NCBI RefSeq assembly: GCF_002920575.1
Contig: NZ_PQSQ01000035.1
Span: 1 to 64,000 of the forward strand
DNA from: Streptomyces sp. Ru73
GTDB taxonomy: Bacteria; Actinomycetota; Actinomycetes; Streptomycetales; Streptomycetaceae
Direction of reading: 5' to 3'
DNA: 64,000 nt
The notes under the pieces were generated by a model that had not been told where the DNA came from, did not search any database, and saw only the letters and a list, made by a program, of their open reading frames with translations. The position numbers were made by a program, and so were the translations under genes. Of the stretch, positions 17,138 to 25,530 are shown in pieces (position 1 is the stretch's first letter; each line of letters begins with the position of its first letter).

Positions 17138-18004
17138 GTGACCACTGCGCGCCCGGCACACGGTGTCCACCCCGGATCACCCGCCATCTCCGTCGTAGCA
17201 CACAGAGGAGCGTCCGAGGACGCCCCCGAGCACACCCTGGCCGCGTACCGGAAGGCCATCGAGGACGGCGCGGACGCCCTGGAGTGCGACGTCCGGCTGA
17301 CCGCCGACGGCCACCTGGTGTGCGTGCACGACCGCCGGGTGAACCGCACCTCCAACGGGCGCGGCGCGGTGTCCGCCCTGGAGCTGTCCGACCTGGCCGC
17401 GCTGGACTTCGGCTCCTGGAAGGACGACGCGGTCGACGAGGCGCCCGACGGCCGTCACCCGGAGCTGGGCAGCGTCCACGAGCTCGCGGGCGACACCGAG
17501 CGCACGTCCGTACTGACCCTGGAGCGGCTGCTGGAGCTGGTCGCCGACGCGGACCGCCGGGTGGAGCTGGCCATCGAGACCAAGCACCCGACCCGGTGGG
17601 CCGGGCAGGTCGAGGAGCGGCTGGTCGAGCTGCTGGAGCGCTTCGGGCACACGAAGCCGGCGCCCGGCACGGCGCCCGCGGCCCGCGTCATGAGCTTCTC
17701 GGCCCGCTCGCTGCAGCGCGTACGAGCGGCTGCTCCGGCCGTACCCGCCGTGTACCTCATGCAGTTCATGACCCCGCGGCACCGGGAGGGGCGGCTGCCG
17801 CCTGGCGTACGGATCGCGGGCCCGAGCATCCGGATACTGCGCGCGCACCCCGACTATGTGGCCAAGGCCCATCACGCGGGCCACGAAGTGCACGTATGGA
17901 CCGTGAACACGGAGGCCGACGTCGCGCTCTGCCGCGAGCTGGGCGTGGACGCGATCATCACCAACCGCCCCAGGGAGGTGCGGAGGCAGCTGGGGCTGGC
18001 CTAG
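17138..18004 (+). CDS. Glycerophosphodiester phosphodiesterase (GDPD)
   Basis: A 288-residue cytoplasmic GDPD-family enzyme that hydrolyses glycerophosphodiesters to glycerol-3-phosphate and an alcohol. Family motifs are VVAHRGASEDAPEHT (first catalytic His), ALECDVRLTADGHLVCVHD (metal-binding Glu/Asp and second His), LAIETKHP, and the C-terminal VHVWTVNTE. No signal peptide is present. The GTG at 17138 is preceded by GATAACCC only a few bases away, so the mRNA may be leaderless; upstream codons in frame lack the usual GC pattern. It diverges from the HtrA-like protease gene. The exact lipid or teichoic-acid-derived substrate cannot be told from sequence. Confidence 0.9.
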   Translation: MTTARPAHGVHPGSPAISVVAHRGASEDAPEHTLAAYRKAIEDGADALECDVRLTADGHLVCVHDRRVNRTSNGRGAVSALELSDLAALDFGSWKDDAVDEAPDGRHPELGSVHELAGDTERTSVLTLERLLELVADADRRVELAIETKHPTRWAGQVEERLVELLERFGHTKPAPGTAPAARVMSFSARSLQRVRAAAPAVPAVYLMQFMTPRHREGRLPPGVRIAGPSIRILRAHPDYVAKAHHAGHEVHVWTVNTEADVALCRELGVDAIITNRPREVRRQLGLA

Positions 18005-18066
18005 GGGCCCCAGAAGGCGGGACAGGGGGCGGGGCCTCGGAGCCTGCCCTCGGGCGGCCGGGCAGC

Positions 18067-18169
18067 GGACGGGGCCTGCTCCCGTTGCCGGGCCGGGCAA
18101 GGACGGGGTCCGCTCCCGTTGTCGGCCGGGCAGAAGGACAGGGTCCGCTCCCGTTGCCGGCCGGGCGCG
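18067..18169. repeat. Three tandem copies of a 34-35-bp unit
   Basis: Units begin GGACGGGG (18067), GGACGGGG (18101) and GGACAGGG (18136), and each contains CTCCCGTTG followed by CGGCCGGGC or CGGGCCGGGC. They lie in the 412-base gap between GDPD and the HATPase gene. I see no gene in the rest of the gap. Confidence 0.75.
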
Positions 18170-18416
18170 TGCCTGTCCGGATCGGCACGCCCGTAAGCCC
18201 CTGAGCAGCGAGGACGCATGCGGACGAAAGGCGCGAACGGTGTCCGGGGATCTTCGGCACGGCCACATCGGGCGGAGATCCCTCACAGGGAGTGCACCGG
18301 CGCATTCAGCCCGTATCTGATCGATCCGAGTGCGTCACCGCATACGGATTGGCCGGTTTCCGGTCCATCTCAATGGGGCATTCATCCCGTGGCGTGGGGC
18401 AAAGGAGGTCTCGGGG

Positions 18417-18944
18417 GTGGCGTTGGTGGTGGCACAGGAGGTGCCGACGTCGTCGACCATGGCCGTACCCCATGGTCCTGCGGGCGTGGGCTCGGCCAGG
18501 CGGCGTATGCGCGATGAGCTGCTGACAAGTGGAGTTCAGGACACGGTCGTCGATGACGCCGTACTCATTCTTTCCGAACTGCTCAGCAATTCTTGTAGAC
18601 ATGCGCGTCCGATATGCGCGGAGGGGTCACCGGAAGGCGAAGCCGACGCGGTTCGGGCCGCCTGGCGCATCGACGCACGAGGCCAGCTGACCGTTTCGGT
18701 CACCGACGGCGGAGGTCCGACCCGACCACTTCCGGCCACTCCGTCCGTCACCGCACGCGGTGGCCGGGGACTGGCCATCATCCGCTCGCTGGCCAAGGAC
18801 TGGGGCGTACGGGACGGGCACGGCGAGGTGACGGTCTGGGCGACGCTCTCCCTGCACGACGCGTTCGCCACCCGCATGGACCTCGAGACGGGCCTCCCCG
18901 CCGAGTTGCGGGACGCCCTGGCGGACTTGGACGAGCCGGCGTAG
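18417..18944 (+). CDS. HATPase_c ATP-binding protein, RsbW/anti-sigma-kinase-like
   Basis: A 175-residue small GHKL-type ATPase. The N-box reads ELLSNSCRHA (Glu54, Asn58, His62), the G1 box is VTDGGGP (Asp97), and the G2 box is RGGRGLAIIRSL (114-125). Streptomyces has many such proteins; some are anti-sigma kinases that phosphorylate an anti-anti-sigma partner, but no partner is encoded next to it. The GTG at 18417 has an ideal ribosome site, AAAGGAGGT, 7 bases upstream, which decides the start. Possible links to the PP2C phosphatase at 23.3 kb or the sigma factor at 0.1 kb are speculation. Confidence 0.85.
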   Translation: MALVVAQEVPTSSTMAVPHGPAGVGSARRRMRDELLTSGVQDTVVDDAVLILSELLSNSCRHARPICAEGSPEGEADAVRAAWRIDARGQLTVSVTDGGGPTRPLPATPSVTARGGRGLAIIRSLAKDWGVRDGHGEVTVWATLSLHDAFATRMDLETGLPAELRDALADLDEPA

Positions 18945-18996
18945 GGCGGGGCGGCACGGGGCCCGGACGAGGACGCGACCGGGCCGAGGACGCGAA

Positions 18997-19037
18997 GCAG
19001 GGCAGGGCAGGGCAGGGCAGGGCAGGGCAGGGCAGGG
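18997..19037. repeat. Pentanucleotide microsatellite (GGCAG, about 8 copies)
   Basis: Uninterrupted GGCAG units run from about 18997 to 19035, directly between the HATPase and DUF5926 genes. It is a candidate for length variation by slippage. Confidence 0.9.
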
Positions 19038-19312
19038 AAGTAAAGCAGGCCAGGACGCGACCGGCCCGGAATCGGGTGCCCCCTTCGCCGCACGTTTCCC
19101 TGCACGTTCCCGCATACGTTGCTCAGGTGCTCGAGTGCTCAGGTCGTTCGTTCCTCCCACCCGGCGCCGGGCGCGGCGTCAGCGCACTTACGGCGCGCTC
19201 CCGGCTTGGTGCCGGCACCGTGTCGGCACGCGCCGTGGGCAGGGGCGTCGGCGCGGGACATGCCCTAGGCTCGCGCCGATACGCGTCGGAACGACCAGGA
19301 GAACCCCTCACC

Positions 19313-20281
19313 ATGGGCAAGAAGCGCCGTCCCCAGACCAAGGCCGTCACCCCGCAGATCACGGACGGCGAGGTGCCGGTCGTCGGCGCCCGCGAGCCCT
19401 GCCCCTGCGGGTCGGGCCGCCGTTACAAGGCCTGCCACGGACGCGCCGCGGCGCACGCGGTGACCGAGCTGGTGCAGCGCCCCTTCGAGGGCCTGCCGGG
19501 CGAATGCGACTGGGTGGCGCTGCGCGAGCTGGTGCCCGCCGCCACCGCCGAGCTGTCCCTGAAGGGCGGGCTGCCCGAGGGCGTGCCCTCGGTGACGCTG
19601 GCGACCGTACTGCCGATGGCCTGGCCCGCGCTGCGCCGTGACGACGGTTCGATCCTGCTCGGCCTGCAGAACGACACCGCGTCCGGTGACCTCAGCCGCG
19701 ACCTCGCCGACACCCTCCAGCGCGCGCTGGCCGCCGACCCGGGCACCCCGGTCGCGGCGGGCCGGGCAGCTGCCGACGGTCCGCGCCTGCAGGACCTGCT
19801 GGACACGTCGGCGCCGTTCGAGCCCACCGTGCACAGCGGCTTCGAGTTCTGGATCGAGAACGCCGAGAACGCCACCGGTGAGGTCGCGGCCTCCCTGGAG
19901 CGGGCCAACGCGGCCGCCATCCCCACTGCCCGCCTGGAGGGCCTCACCGGCGCGTACTGGTGCGACGCCGGCGAGAAGAACCACCTGCGCTGGGTGATGG
20001 ACCACCCCGAGGAGAAGCTGCTGGACGCGCTCGCCCGGCTGCACGCCGCCGACGCCTCGTCGCTGGGCGAGGGCACCCGGCTCGTCGGCTCGTTCCGGGC
20101 GCACGGGCTGGTCGTACCGGTCTGGGACCTGCCGTCGGATCTGACGGCCGAGGAGATCACCAAGCCGGCCACGGAGTTCGGCGAGCGGCTGGCGGAGGCG
20201 CTGGCCTCGGACGCGCCGCTCACGCCGGCCGAGCGCCGGGCGCGCGGCGGGCTCACCAACCGTCAGGTGACGCTGAGCTGA
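19313..20281 (+). CDS. DUF5926 protein with SEC-C-like zinc motif
   Basis: A 322-residue actinobacterial protein. The N-terminus is basic (MGKKRRPQTK), then residues 27-44 form a SEC-C-type zinc motif: Cys30, Cys32 and Cys41-His42 in PCPCGSGRRYKACHG. The same motif occurs at the C-terminus of SecA and in other proteins that bind ribosomes or nucleic acid. The rest, about residues 50-322, is the DUF5926 domain, of unknown function, with the conserved phrase GAYWCDAGEKNHLRWVM. The ATG at 19313 has AGGAG 10-11 bases upstream. A TAGGCT hexamer at about 19266 is a possible -10 element. It is probably single-gene. Family is certain, function is not. Confidence 0.88.
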   Translation: MGKKRRPQTKAVTPQITDGEVPVVGAREPCPCGSGRRYKACHGRAAAHAVTELVQRPFEGLPGECDWVALRELVPAATAELSLKGGLPEGVPSVTLATVLPMAWPALRRDDGSILLGLQNDTASGDLSRDLADTLQRALAADPGTPVAAGRAAADGPRLQDLLDTSAPFEPTVHSGFEFWIENAENATGEVAASLERANAAAIPTARLEGLTGAYWCDAGEKNHLRWVMDHPEEKLLDALARLHAADASSLGEGTRLVGSFRAHGLVVPVWDLPSDLTAEEITKPATEFGERLAEALASDAPLTPAERRARGGLTNRQVTLS

Positions 20282-20370
20282 CAGTAACCGCCGCGGAAAC
20301 GCTTGCGGTGACTCGCGTCACACCGGCCGTACTCATGGGTAAATAAGCGTCCGGAATTCCGCGATCGAAT

Positions 20371-20450
20371 TTGCGAACGGCCGATCTCTTGTTACCGTTC
20401 TAGGAGCCCGGTCGCTGGTGCATCCCCCGTCGCCAGCGACCGGGCGCTTC
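20371..20450 (+). ncRNA. Candidate small RNA or leader: promoter plus 15-bp hairpin with CATCCCCCGT loop
   Basis: TTGCGA (20371-20376), 16 bases, TACCGT (20393-20398) looks like a good vegetative promoter. Transcription starting near 20405 would immediately enter a hairpin: GCCCGGTCGCTGGTG (20406-20420) with CGCCAGCGACCGGGC (20431-20445), one G-U pair, ten-base loop CATCCCCCGT. No gene follows on this strand for nearly 3 kb. It could be a small RNA, a remnant leader or a terminator for DUF5926. The DUF5926-to-20624 gap holds nothing else I can support. Confidence 0.4.
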
Positions 20451-20623
20451 CATGTCCGGACCCGTTCGAGGCCGCCTCCGGGTCCGCGGTCATGCACCAC
20501 CGGGCACCACCCCGGTCACGCGCTCCGCAGCGCCCTCCGACTCGCCCTTGGACGCCCGTCGCGACGTACGCGGCGTGCGCCTCGTGACGCGCACCTCGGG
20601 CGCCGCAACAGCTACCGGCGGGC

Positions 20624-21358
20624 CTAACGCGGCGCCGAGGGCGCGGAGTTGCTCCCGGCACGGAGCAGCAGCCGGTCGCTCCGTACGTCCGCGATCTCCG
20701 CGACCGCCGAGTACGTCGCGCTCCCCCGCACGGTCGCCCCGGACGGCGTCCCGCAACTCCCCGGCTCGTTGGCCGCCGGCAGCTCGCAGTGCGTCTGTAC
20801 GGTCCGGCCGTCGGGCCGCATCAGGGTCAGCACGGCGCGCAGCGGTTCGCCCGAGGAATTGCGGTAGTACACGACTGCCTTGGTGCGGGTGCGGGCGACA
20901 TCGGGCGAGCCGCTGCCCGCCTCCGGACTCCCGTCGCCGTCCTCGGTGTCACGCTGCGTACCGCGTTCGGTGGTGTCGCCGTCCGTGGTCAGGACGCAGG
21001 TCTGCGCCTCGATGCCGCGGGACGAGGTGACGTGGGGGCCGCAGTGGGTGGTACCGCCGTTGGCCCGGCCCGCGCCCTTTCCGAGGCCGAGGCCGGCGAG
21101 CAGGTCGCCTGGGCGGGCGGGGTGCGGGGGTTCCTGGGCGGAGCCCCGCGGGGTGCCCTGCGGGCGGTCGTCACCGCCCCCGGCGGTGCCCTGGGCGACG
21201 GTGCCGCCATGGGGCAGCGGGGACACCGACGGCTTGGCCGCGGTCGCCGGGTCGCCGGGTCCCGAGGGGCCGGCGATGGCGGCGGCCAGGGGGAGGGTCA
21301 GGGCGAGCGCGATGGTGCTCGCGAGCGCGATCATGCGGATGTTCGACTCGCGAACCAT
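20624..21358 (-). CDS. Secreted hypothetical protein
   Basis: A 244-residue protein with an N-terminal signal peptide or anchor (NIRMIALASTIALALTLPLAAAIAG is summarised as one hydrophobic stretch, residues 7-31). A Pro/Gly/Thr-rich linker leads to a C-terminal domain with paired cysteines (THCGPHVT, QTCVLTTD, THCELPA, GSCGTPSG), presumably disulfides. The end, SATYSAVAEIADVRSDRLLL, reads like a beta-rich surface domain. I do not recognise the family. The ATG at 21358 follows AGGTGG at acceptable distance and gives the signal peptide. No operon partners. Confidence 0.72.
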   Translation of the reverse strand: MVRESNIRMIALASTIALALTLPLAAAIAGPSGPGDPATAAKPSVSPLPHGGTVAQGTAGGGDDRPQGTPRGSAQEPPHPARPGDLLAGLGLGKGAGRANGGTTHCGPHVTSSRGIEAQTCVLTTDGDTTERGTQRDTEDGDGSPEAGSGSPDVARTRTKAVVYYRNSSGEPLRAVLTLMRPDGRTVQTHCELPAANEPGSCGTPSGATVRGSATYSAVAEIADVRSDRLLLRAGSNSAPSAPR

Positions 21359-21667
21359 GGGACCACCTGCGGTTGAGCGCCCGCGGCCGGCCCGGTGACC
21401 GGGTCCGCTCGCGGGCTCTGGCTGAGCCTTCGGGGTGCCCGGTGGGCCTCCGCCACGAATGCGGAGAGCCGCCGGGCACCCCGAACGGCTGGACGGTGGG
21501 CCGAACATATCGGGCACGGGGCGCCCTTTCTGGGGCCGCGCACCCGTTTCCCGAGGATGGACGCCTGGCTCACACCCGTACGAGTGAATCTCCCGCGCGC
21601 CGTTTCACCGGTGTGGGGTGCCGGGAAGGAGCGATCTCGGCCACCACCGCCGGTCTGGGGACCGTCG

Positions 21668-21773
21668 CCCGCCTACGGACCGTCGATGCCTGCGGACCGT
21701 CGCCCGCCCAGGGACTGCCGCCCGCCTACGGACCGTCGATGACTGCGAACCGTCGCCCGCCCAGGGACTGCCG
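21668..21773. repeat. Two tandem copies of a 53-bp unit
   Basis: 21668-21720 and 21721-21773 match at about 51 of 53 bases. Each begins CCCGCCTACGGACCG and ends CCCAGGGACTGCCG. Internal GGACCGTCG copies suggest an older shorter repeat. The gap from 21359 to 21938 otherwise shows no convincing gene; 21890-21950 has further short repeats of the GTACGGACCAG type. Confidence 0.8.
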
Positions 21774-21938
21774 CCCGTCACGGGCCGTCGGCACCCATGG
21801 ACCGCCGGCCCTGCCTGGACCGCCGGGCCGCGCGGAGTCCGCAGCCCGCCCGTTCCTCGGACCTCCCGCAGGTCCCGTGGCCGAAGGGTCAGTACGGACC
21901 AGTGCAGACCAGTGCGGACCGGTACGGCTCAGCACGGC

Positions 21939-22646
21939 TCAGTACGCGAGCCGGCTGCCGCCGCCCGAGGCGCCGGCGCTCGCTTCCACCAGCGCGTCCA
22001 CGACCGTGGAGACCTCCGGGAGCCACGGCGCGCCGGAGCGCTTCGTGGCGGCGCGCGTGGCCGGCGGGCGCTCCCAGCGCACCTTGCCCGCGCCGGTCTG
22101 CGACGGCGGCAGTACGACGTAACCGCCCTCGCCGTGGAACCGCAGCGAGCTGGGCACCAGGTCCTGCGCGTACAGCAACTCCCCCAGCTCGGGCAGGGAG
22201 TACGGCGCGACCAGCAGCGTCCAGCGGGTCGGGGTCGCCACGACCGGGCCGACCGCCACGCCCGCGCGGTCCAGCTCGGCGAGCGCCCGGGCACCGGCCA
22301 CGGCCGGCAGGCTCACCGCGCACGGCGCCCTGCCGCCGGTGGCCAGCAGGACCGGCGCGTCCGGGCGGTTCGTCCACCACCAGCGCACCATCCGGGCGTC
22401 GGTCGTGGCGGCCAGCAGGCCGGGGTCGAAGGGGTGCGCACCGGGCACCGCACAGTCCGGGTCCGGGCAGCCGCAGGGGCGCGTCTGCTGCGCTCCCCAG
22501 CCGGGCCTGCCGCCCGTGCGCAGACCGACGCCGGGGAGGACGGGCCAGTGCCACTCGGTGGCGCACTGGAGCGCCGCGCCGAGCAGTGCCGACCTTCCAC
22601 CGCGCCGGAGCTGGAACTTGCGTCGCCTTCCGAGGATCTCGCGCAT
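21939..22646 (-). CDS. Bifunctional DNA primase/polymerase N-terminal-like protein
   Basis: A 235-residue protein resembling the N-terminal domain of bifunctional primase/polymerases, a family that Streptomyces encodes in several stand-alone copies. The typical start of the domain is ALQCATEWHWPVLPGVGL at about residues 25-42, followed by a cysteine cluster (PCGCPDPDCAVPGAHP) that could bind zinc. The acidic active-site residues expected of a working primase are not obvious, so it may be a regulatory or degenerate version. The ATG at 22646 with AAGGAA 9 bases upstream is the best start; a longer frame upstream lacks a ribosome site. Downstream function is unknown. Confidence 0.7.
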   Translation of the reverse strand: MREILGRRRKFQLRRGGRSALLGAALQCATEWHWPVLPGVGLRTGGRPGWGAQQTRPCGCPDPDCAVPGAHPFDPGLLAATTDARMVRWWWTNRPDAPVLLATGGRAPCAVSLPAVAGARALAELDRAGVAVGPVVATPTRWTLLVAPYSLPELGELLYAQDLVPSSLRFHGEGGYVVLPPSQTGAGKVRWERPPATRAATKRSGAPWLPEVSTVVDALVEASAGASGGGSRLAY

Positions 22647-23285
22647 GAGCGCTCGTTCCTTTCCGTAAACGCCGAGGGCCATGTCCATCGCACTACATGC
22701 CAGGTTCATGCCGTTGCGCGGTGCGCGCCGCCGCACCGGGCGCGGATCACACCACGTGGATCATTCGTCACTGCGCGTACAAGGCAGCGCATCACGCCGT
22801 ACGCCGAGCGTGGAACATGGCGGGGGGTGGCGCGCGCATGGCGCTTGCTGTCCTGTGGTGCAATCCCGCCACGTGGGGGTGCGGCCCGGTCGTCACCGCG
22901 TAAGACGCCCGTGCCCTTCGGAGAGTTCCGGCGCGGCCCCAACTGGCCCCGCACCTATCCGAGTACGTACCCCCATGGTGGAGATGACGCGCTGTTGATC
23001 GCCGTCAGTCGACCGCAAATTGACCTTCATGGGGCTATTTTTCGGCCAACCTCTTGGCCACACTGACACCACAATCCTCACCAGGACAGTGCTGGACACG
23101 CAACATCGCTGCGTGTACATGTGGACCCATTCATAGCGGAGCAGCATCACATGGGGGTTTGCGATGCTATTGAGCGACACGAACTGGCGGGCAAATGAGG
23201 CAAACGCCCGCACTCCACGACAGCGAACCTCCCTGACCTGCGGCCTCACCTCTGATGACGCCCGGGCCTACGTAGGTCGCACACC
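22647..23285. other. Long intergenic region before the PP2C gene
   Basis: No convincing gene in 640 bases. From about 22980 to 23220 the base composition drops toward A/T. A perfect hairpin GGCCAA-CCTC-TTGGCC lies at 23044-23059. Several open frames exist but lack the third-position GC pattern. Confidence 0.55.
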
Positions 23286-25199
23286 ATGACAGCCCCCCAC
23301 GCCCCGAAAGTGGCCGGAATCGAACCCACGCTTCCCGGCCCGGCGCACACTGCGGCCCCCACTACCCCGGAGGCTCCTTCCGTCACCCCGCCGGCCGCCG
23401 CCCACGACCGGCTGGCCGCGTGGCTCTCGGACCTCAGTACCCTCCACGAACTCACCGAGCGGCTGGCGCGTACGGACACCCTCGGCGGCGCGCTCGACGA
23501 ACTGCTGCGGGCCGGTGCCTTCCTGGTCGGCGCCCGCCGCGGCCTGGTCACCCTCGAACCGCCCGACGGCCTCGGCCCCGACATCACCGTGGGCCTGGGC
23601 CTCGGTCCCGCTGACCTCGGCCACTTGGAGACGGTCCCCCGCCGCGCGACACCGGTGGGGCGGCTCCTGGACGGAGCGGCAGGGCGCGTGCCCTCCTCCG
23701 GCCCGCCTTCCGGCGCACCTTCGGGGCCGGTGGTCGGCGCTCCTCCAGGTACGGCGACAGGCGCACCTCCGGGTCCAGCGCTCGGGTCCCCTCCGGGGCC
23801 GGTGGCAGGTGCCCCTCCGGGGGCAGCGGGCGGCGCTCCTCCGGGGACGGCGGCCGGCTCGCCCGAAGGGCCCTCGACCGGGCCGCCCGCCGCCGTTCCC
23901 TGCGAACTCTCCCAGCCCGACCTCGCCTCGGAGCCGGGGCTCGACCCCCGGTTGCGCCAGGTCGCGGCCCGCCTCGGATACGCCGCGAGCTACGCCGTAC
24001 CGCTGATCGCCGCACCGCTGATCACCGAGGCGCCCCGGTCCGACGGCCCCCCACACCCCGAGGGAGCACCGGCCGAAACAACCGGAACGAGGCCGACACC
24101 GCCTCCAGGACCCACACCGTCTCCTGGATCGACACCACCTCCCGGGCGCACACCACCTGCCGCACCGGCAGAAGAAGGGAAAACGGGGGCAGCGGCGGGA
24201 AGCCCGCTCCCGGGCCCCCACCGGCACGCGGACCGCACCCCCTGGCCGGCGGAGCGGCCGGCCTCCCCCGCGGCCTCCCTCCCCTCCCGTCCCCTCGGCG
24301 CCCATCCCCCCGGCTCTCGCCCCCTCGGCGCTGCCGTCTGGTTCTACGACGAGCCCGCCGAGCCCAGCGAGCGCGGCCGCCGCCTGCTCGGGATGTACCG
24401 CGCGTACGCCACCGAGCACGTCACCCGCCTGATCGAACTGGACCGCCGGCGCCGTGCCGAGGAAACCCTGCGCGCCGAGCTGCTGCCCGCCCGGCTCCCC
24501 CGGGTGCCCGGCGTCCGGCTCGCCGTACGGCACGCGGCGGGACCGCACGGCGGCGGCGACTGGTACGACGCGCTGCCGCTCCCGGACGGCGCGCTGAGCC
24601 TGTCCGTCGGCTCCGTCACCGGCTCCGGGCCGAGCGCGGTGGGGGCCATGGGACGGCTGCGGGCCGCCCTGCGCGCGTACGCCGTCATGGAGGGCGAGGA
24701 CCCGGTCGCCGTCCTCTCCGACCTCGAACTGCTGCTGCGGCTGACCGAGCCGGCGCGCAGCGCGACCGCGCTGTTCGCCTTCGCGGAGCCGCCGGTGGCC
24801 GATCCGCTCGGCGGGCCGCCGAACCACAGGATCGTGCTGGCGGGTGCCGGCCACTGCCCGCCGCTGCTCGTCGGTGAGCACCGTACGGAGTTCATGGAGA
24901 CCACGCTGTCCGCGCCGCTGGGCATGCTGTCGTGCTGGGAGGCGCCGAGCGTGGAGCTGGAACCGGCGCCCGGAGAAACCCTTCTGCTGTACAGCGACGG
25001 GCTGCTGCACCGTACCGGCGATCCGGTGGACCGCGCCTTCGCCCGGCTGCACGCCGCGGCGGCCGGGGCGTCCCGCACCGTACGGGAGGACCCGGAAGCC
25101 CTGGTCGATCACGTCGTCCGCGCGATGCTGCCCCAGGGCCTCACGGACGAGACCTCACCCGAGGACGTCGTACTGCTGGCGGCACACTTCGAACGGTGA
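23286..25199 (+). CDS. GAF/SpoIIE-type PP2C phosphatase with a changed metal motif
   Basis: A 637-residue protein. Residues about 40-120 start a GAF-like domain, which is broken by a long GAPPG/GSPPG repeat (about 135-205) and a second Pro/Gly-rich stretch (about 250-350). Residues about 370-637 are a SpoIIE/PP2C domain: GGGDWYD (Asp425, Asp428), LLYSDGLLHRT and the C-terminal PEDVVLLAAHF. In the second motif, normally GDVxGxG, the sequence is GSVTGSG with Ser443 where the metal-binding Asp should be. Activity may therefore be altered or lost. Such phosphatases usually act on anti-anti-sigma factors. The ATG at 23286 follows TAGGTC weakly. Its substrate is unknown. Confidence 0.85.
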   Translation: MTAPHAPKVAGIEPTLPGPAHTAAPTTPEAPSVTPPAAAHDRLAAWLSDLSTLHELTERLARTDTLGGALDELLRAGAFLVGARRGLVTLEPPDGLGPDITVGLGLGPADLGHLETVPRRATPVGRLLDGAAGRVPSSGPPSGAPSGPVVGAPPGTATGAPPGPALGSPPGPVAGAPPGAAGGAPPGTAAGSPEGPSTGPPAAVPCELSQPDLASEPGLDPRLRQVAARLGYAASYAVPLIAAPLITEAPRSDGPPHPEGAPAETTGTRPTPPPGPTPSPGSTPPPGRTPPAAPAEEGKTGAAAGSPLPGPHRHADRTPWPAERPASPAASLPSRPLGAHPPGSRPLGAAVWFYDEPAEPSERGRRLLGMYRAYATEHVTRLIELDRRRRAEETLRAELLPARLPRVPGVRLAVRHAAGPHGGGDWYDALPLPDGALSLSVGSVTGSGPSAVGAMGRLRAALRAYAVMEGEDPVAVLSDLELLLRLTEPARSATALFAFAEPPVADPLGGPPNHRIVLAGAGHCPPLLVGEHRTEFMETTLSAPLGMLSCWEAPSVELEPAPGETLLLYSDGLLHRTGDPVDRAFARLHAAAAGASRTVREDPEALVDHVVRAMLPQGLTDETSPEDVVLLAAHFER

Positions 25200-25530
25200 G
25201 GGGGGCGCGGACGGCTGCCGGGGCCGGGTCGAACGTCGGCGGGCTGCCGCGGGCCGAGGCCGGAGGGCGACGGGCCGCCGGGGGCCGGGCCTGTCGTCAG
25301 CAGCCCGGAGGCCCGGCACCGGCAGCCCGAAGCCCCACCAGGCCGGGCAGACCCAGCACACCCGGTAGGCCCGGCGCCGCCCGGACCACCCGGGCCGCCC
25401 GCCCCGCCCGCCAGGCCCAAAGTCATCGCTCCCAAGGCCGGAGTGCCTGAGAAGTCACAGCTTCCTCCCTCTGGACCGCTTTCCGCCCGCACATACGATG
25501 GAAGGCGTTCCCATACGACGAGGAGGCACC

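Noticed and set aside
20400..20450. c-di-AMP (ydaO) riboswitch
   Set aside because: A single hairpin is present, not the multi-stem fold of that riboswitch, and no downstream gene follows.
22893..23249. Minus-strand frame of about 118 codons before the PP2C gene
   Set aside because: No third-position GC bias, no ribosome site and no recognisable product.
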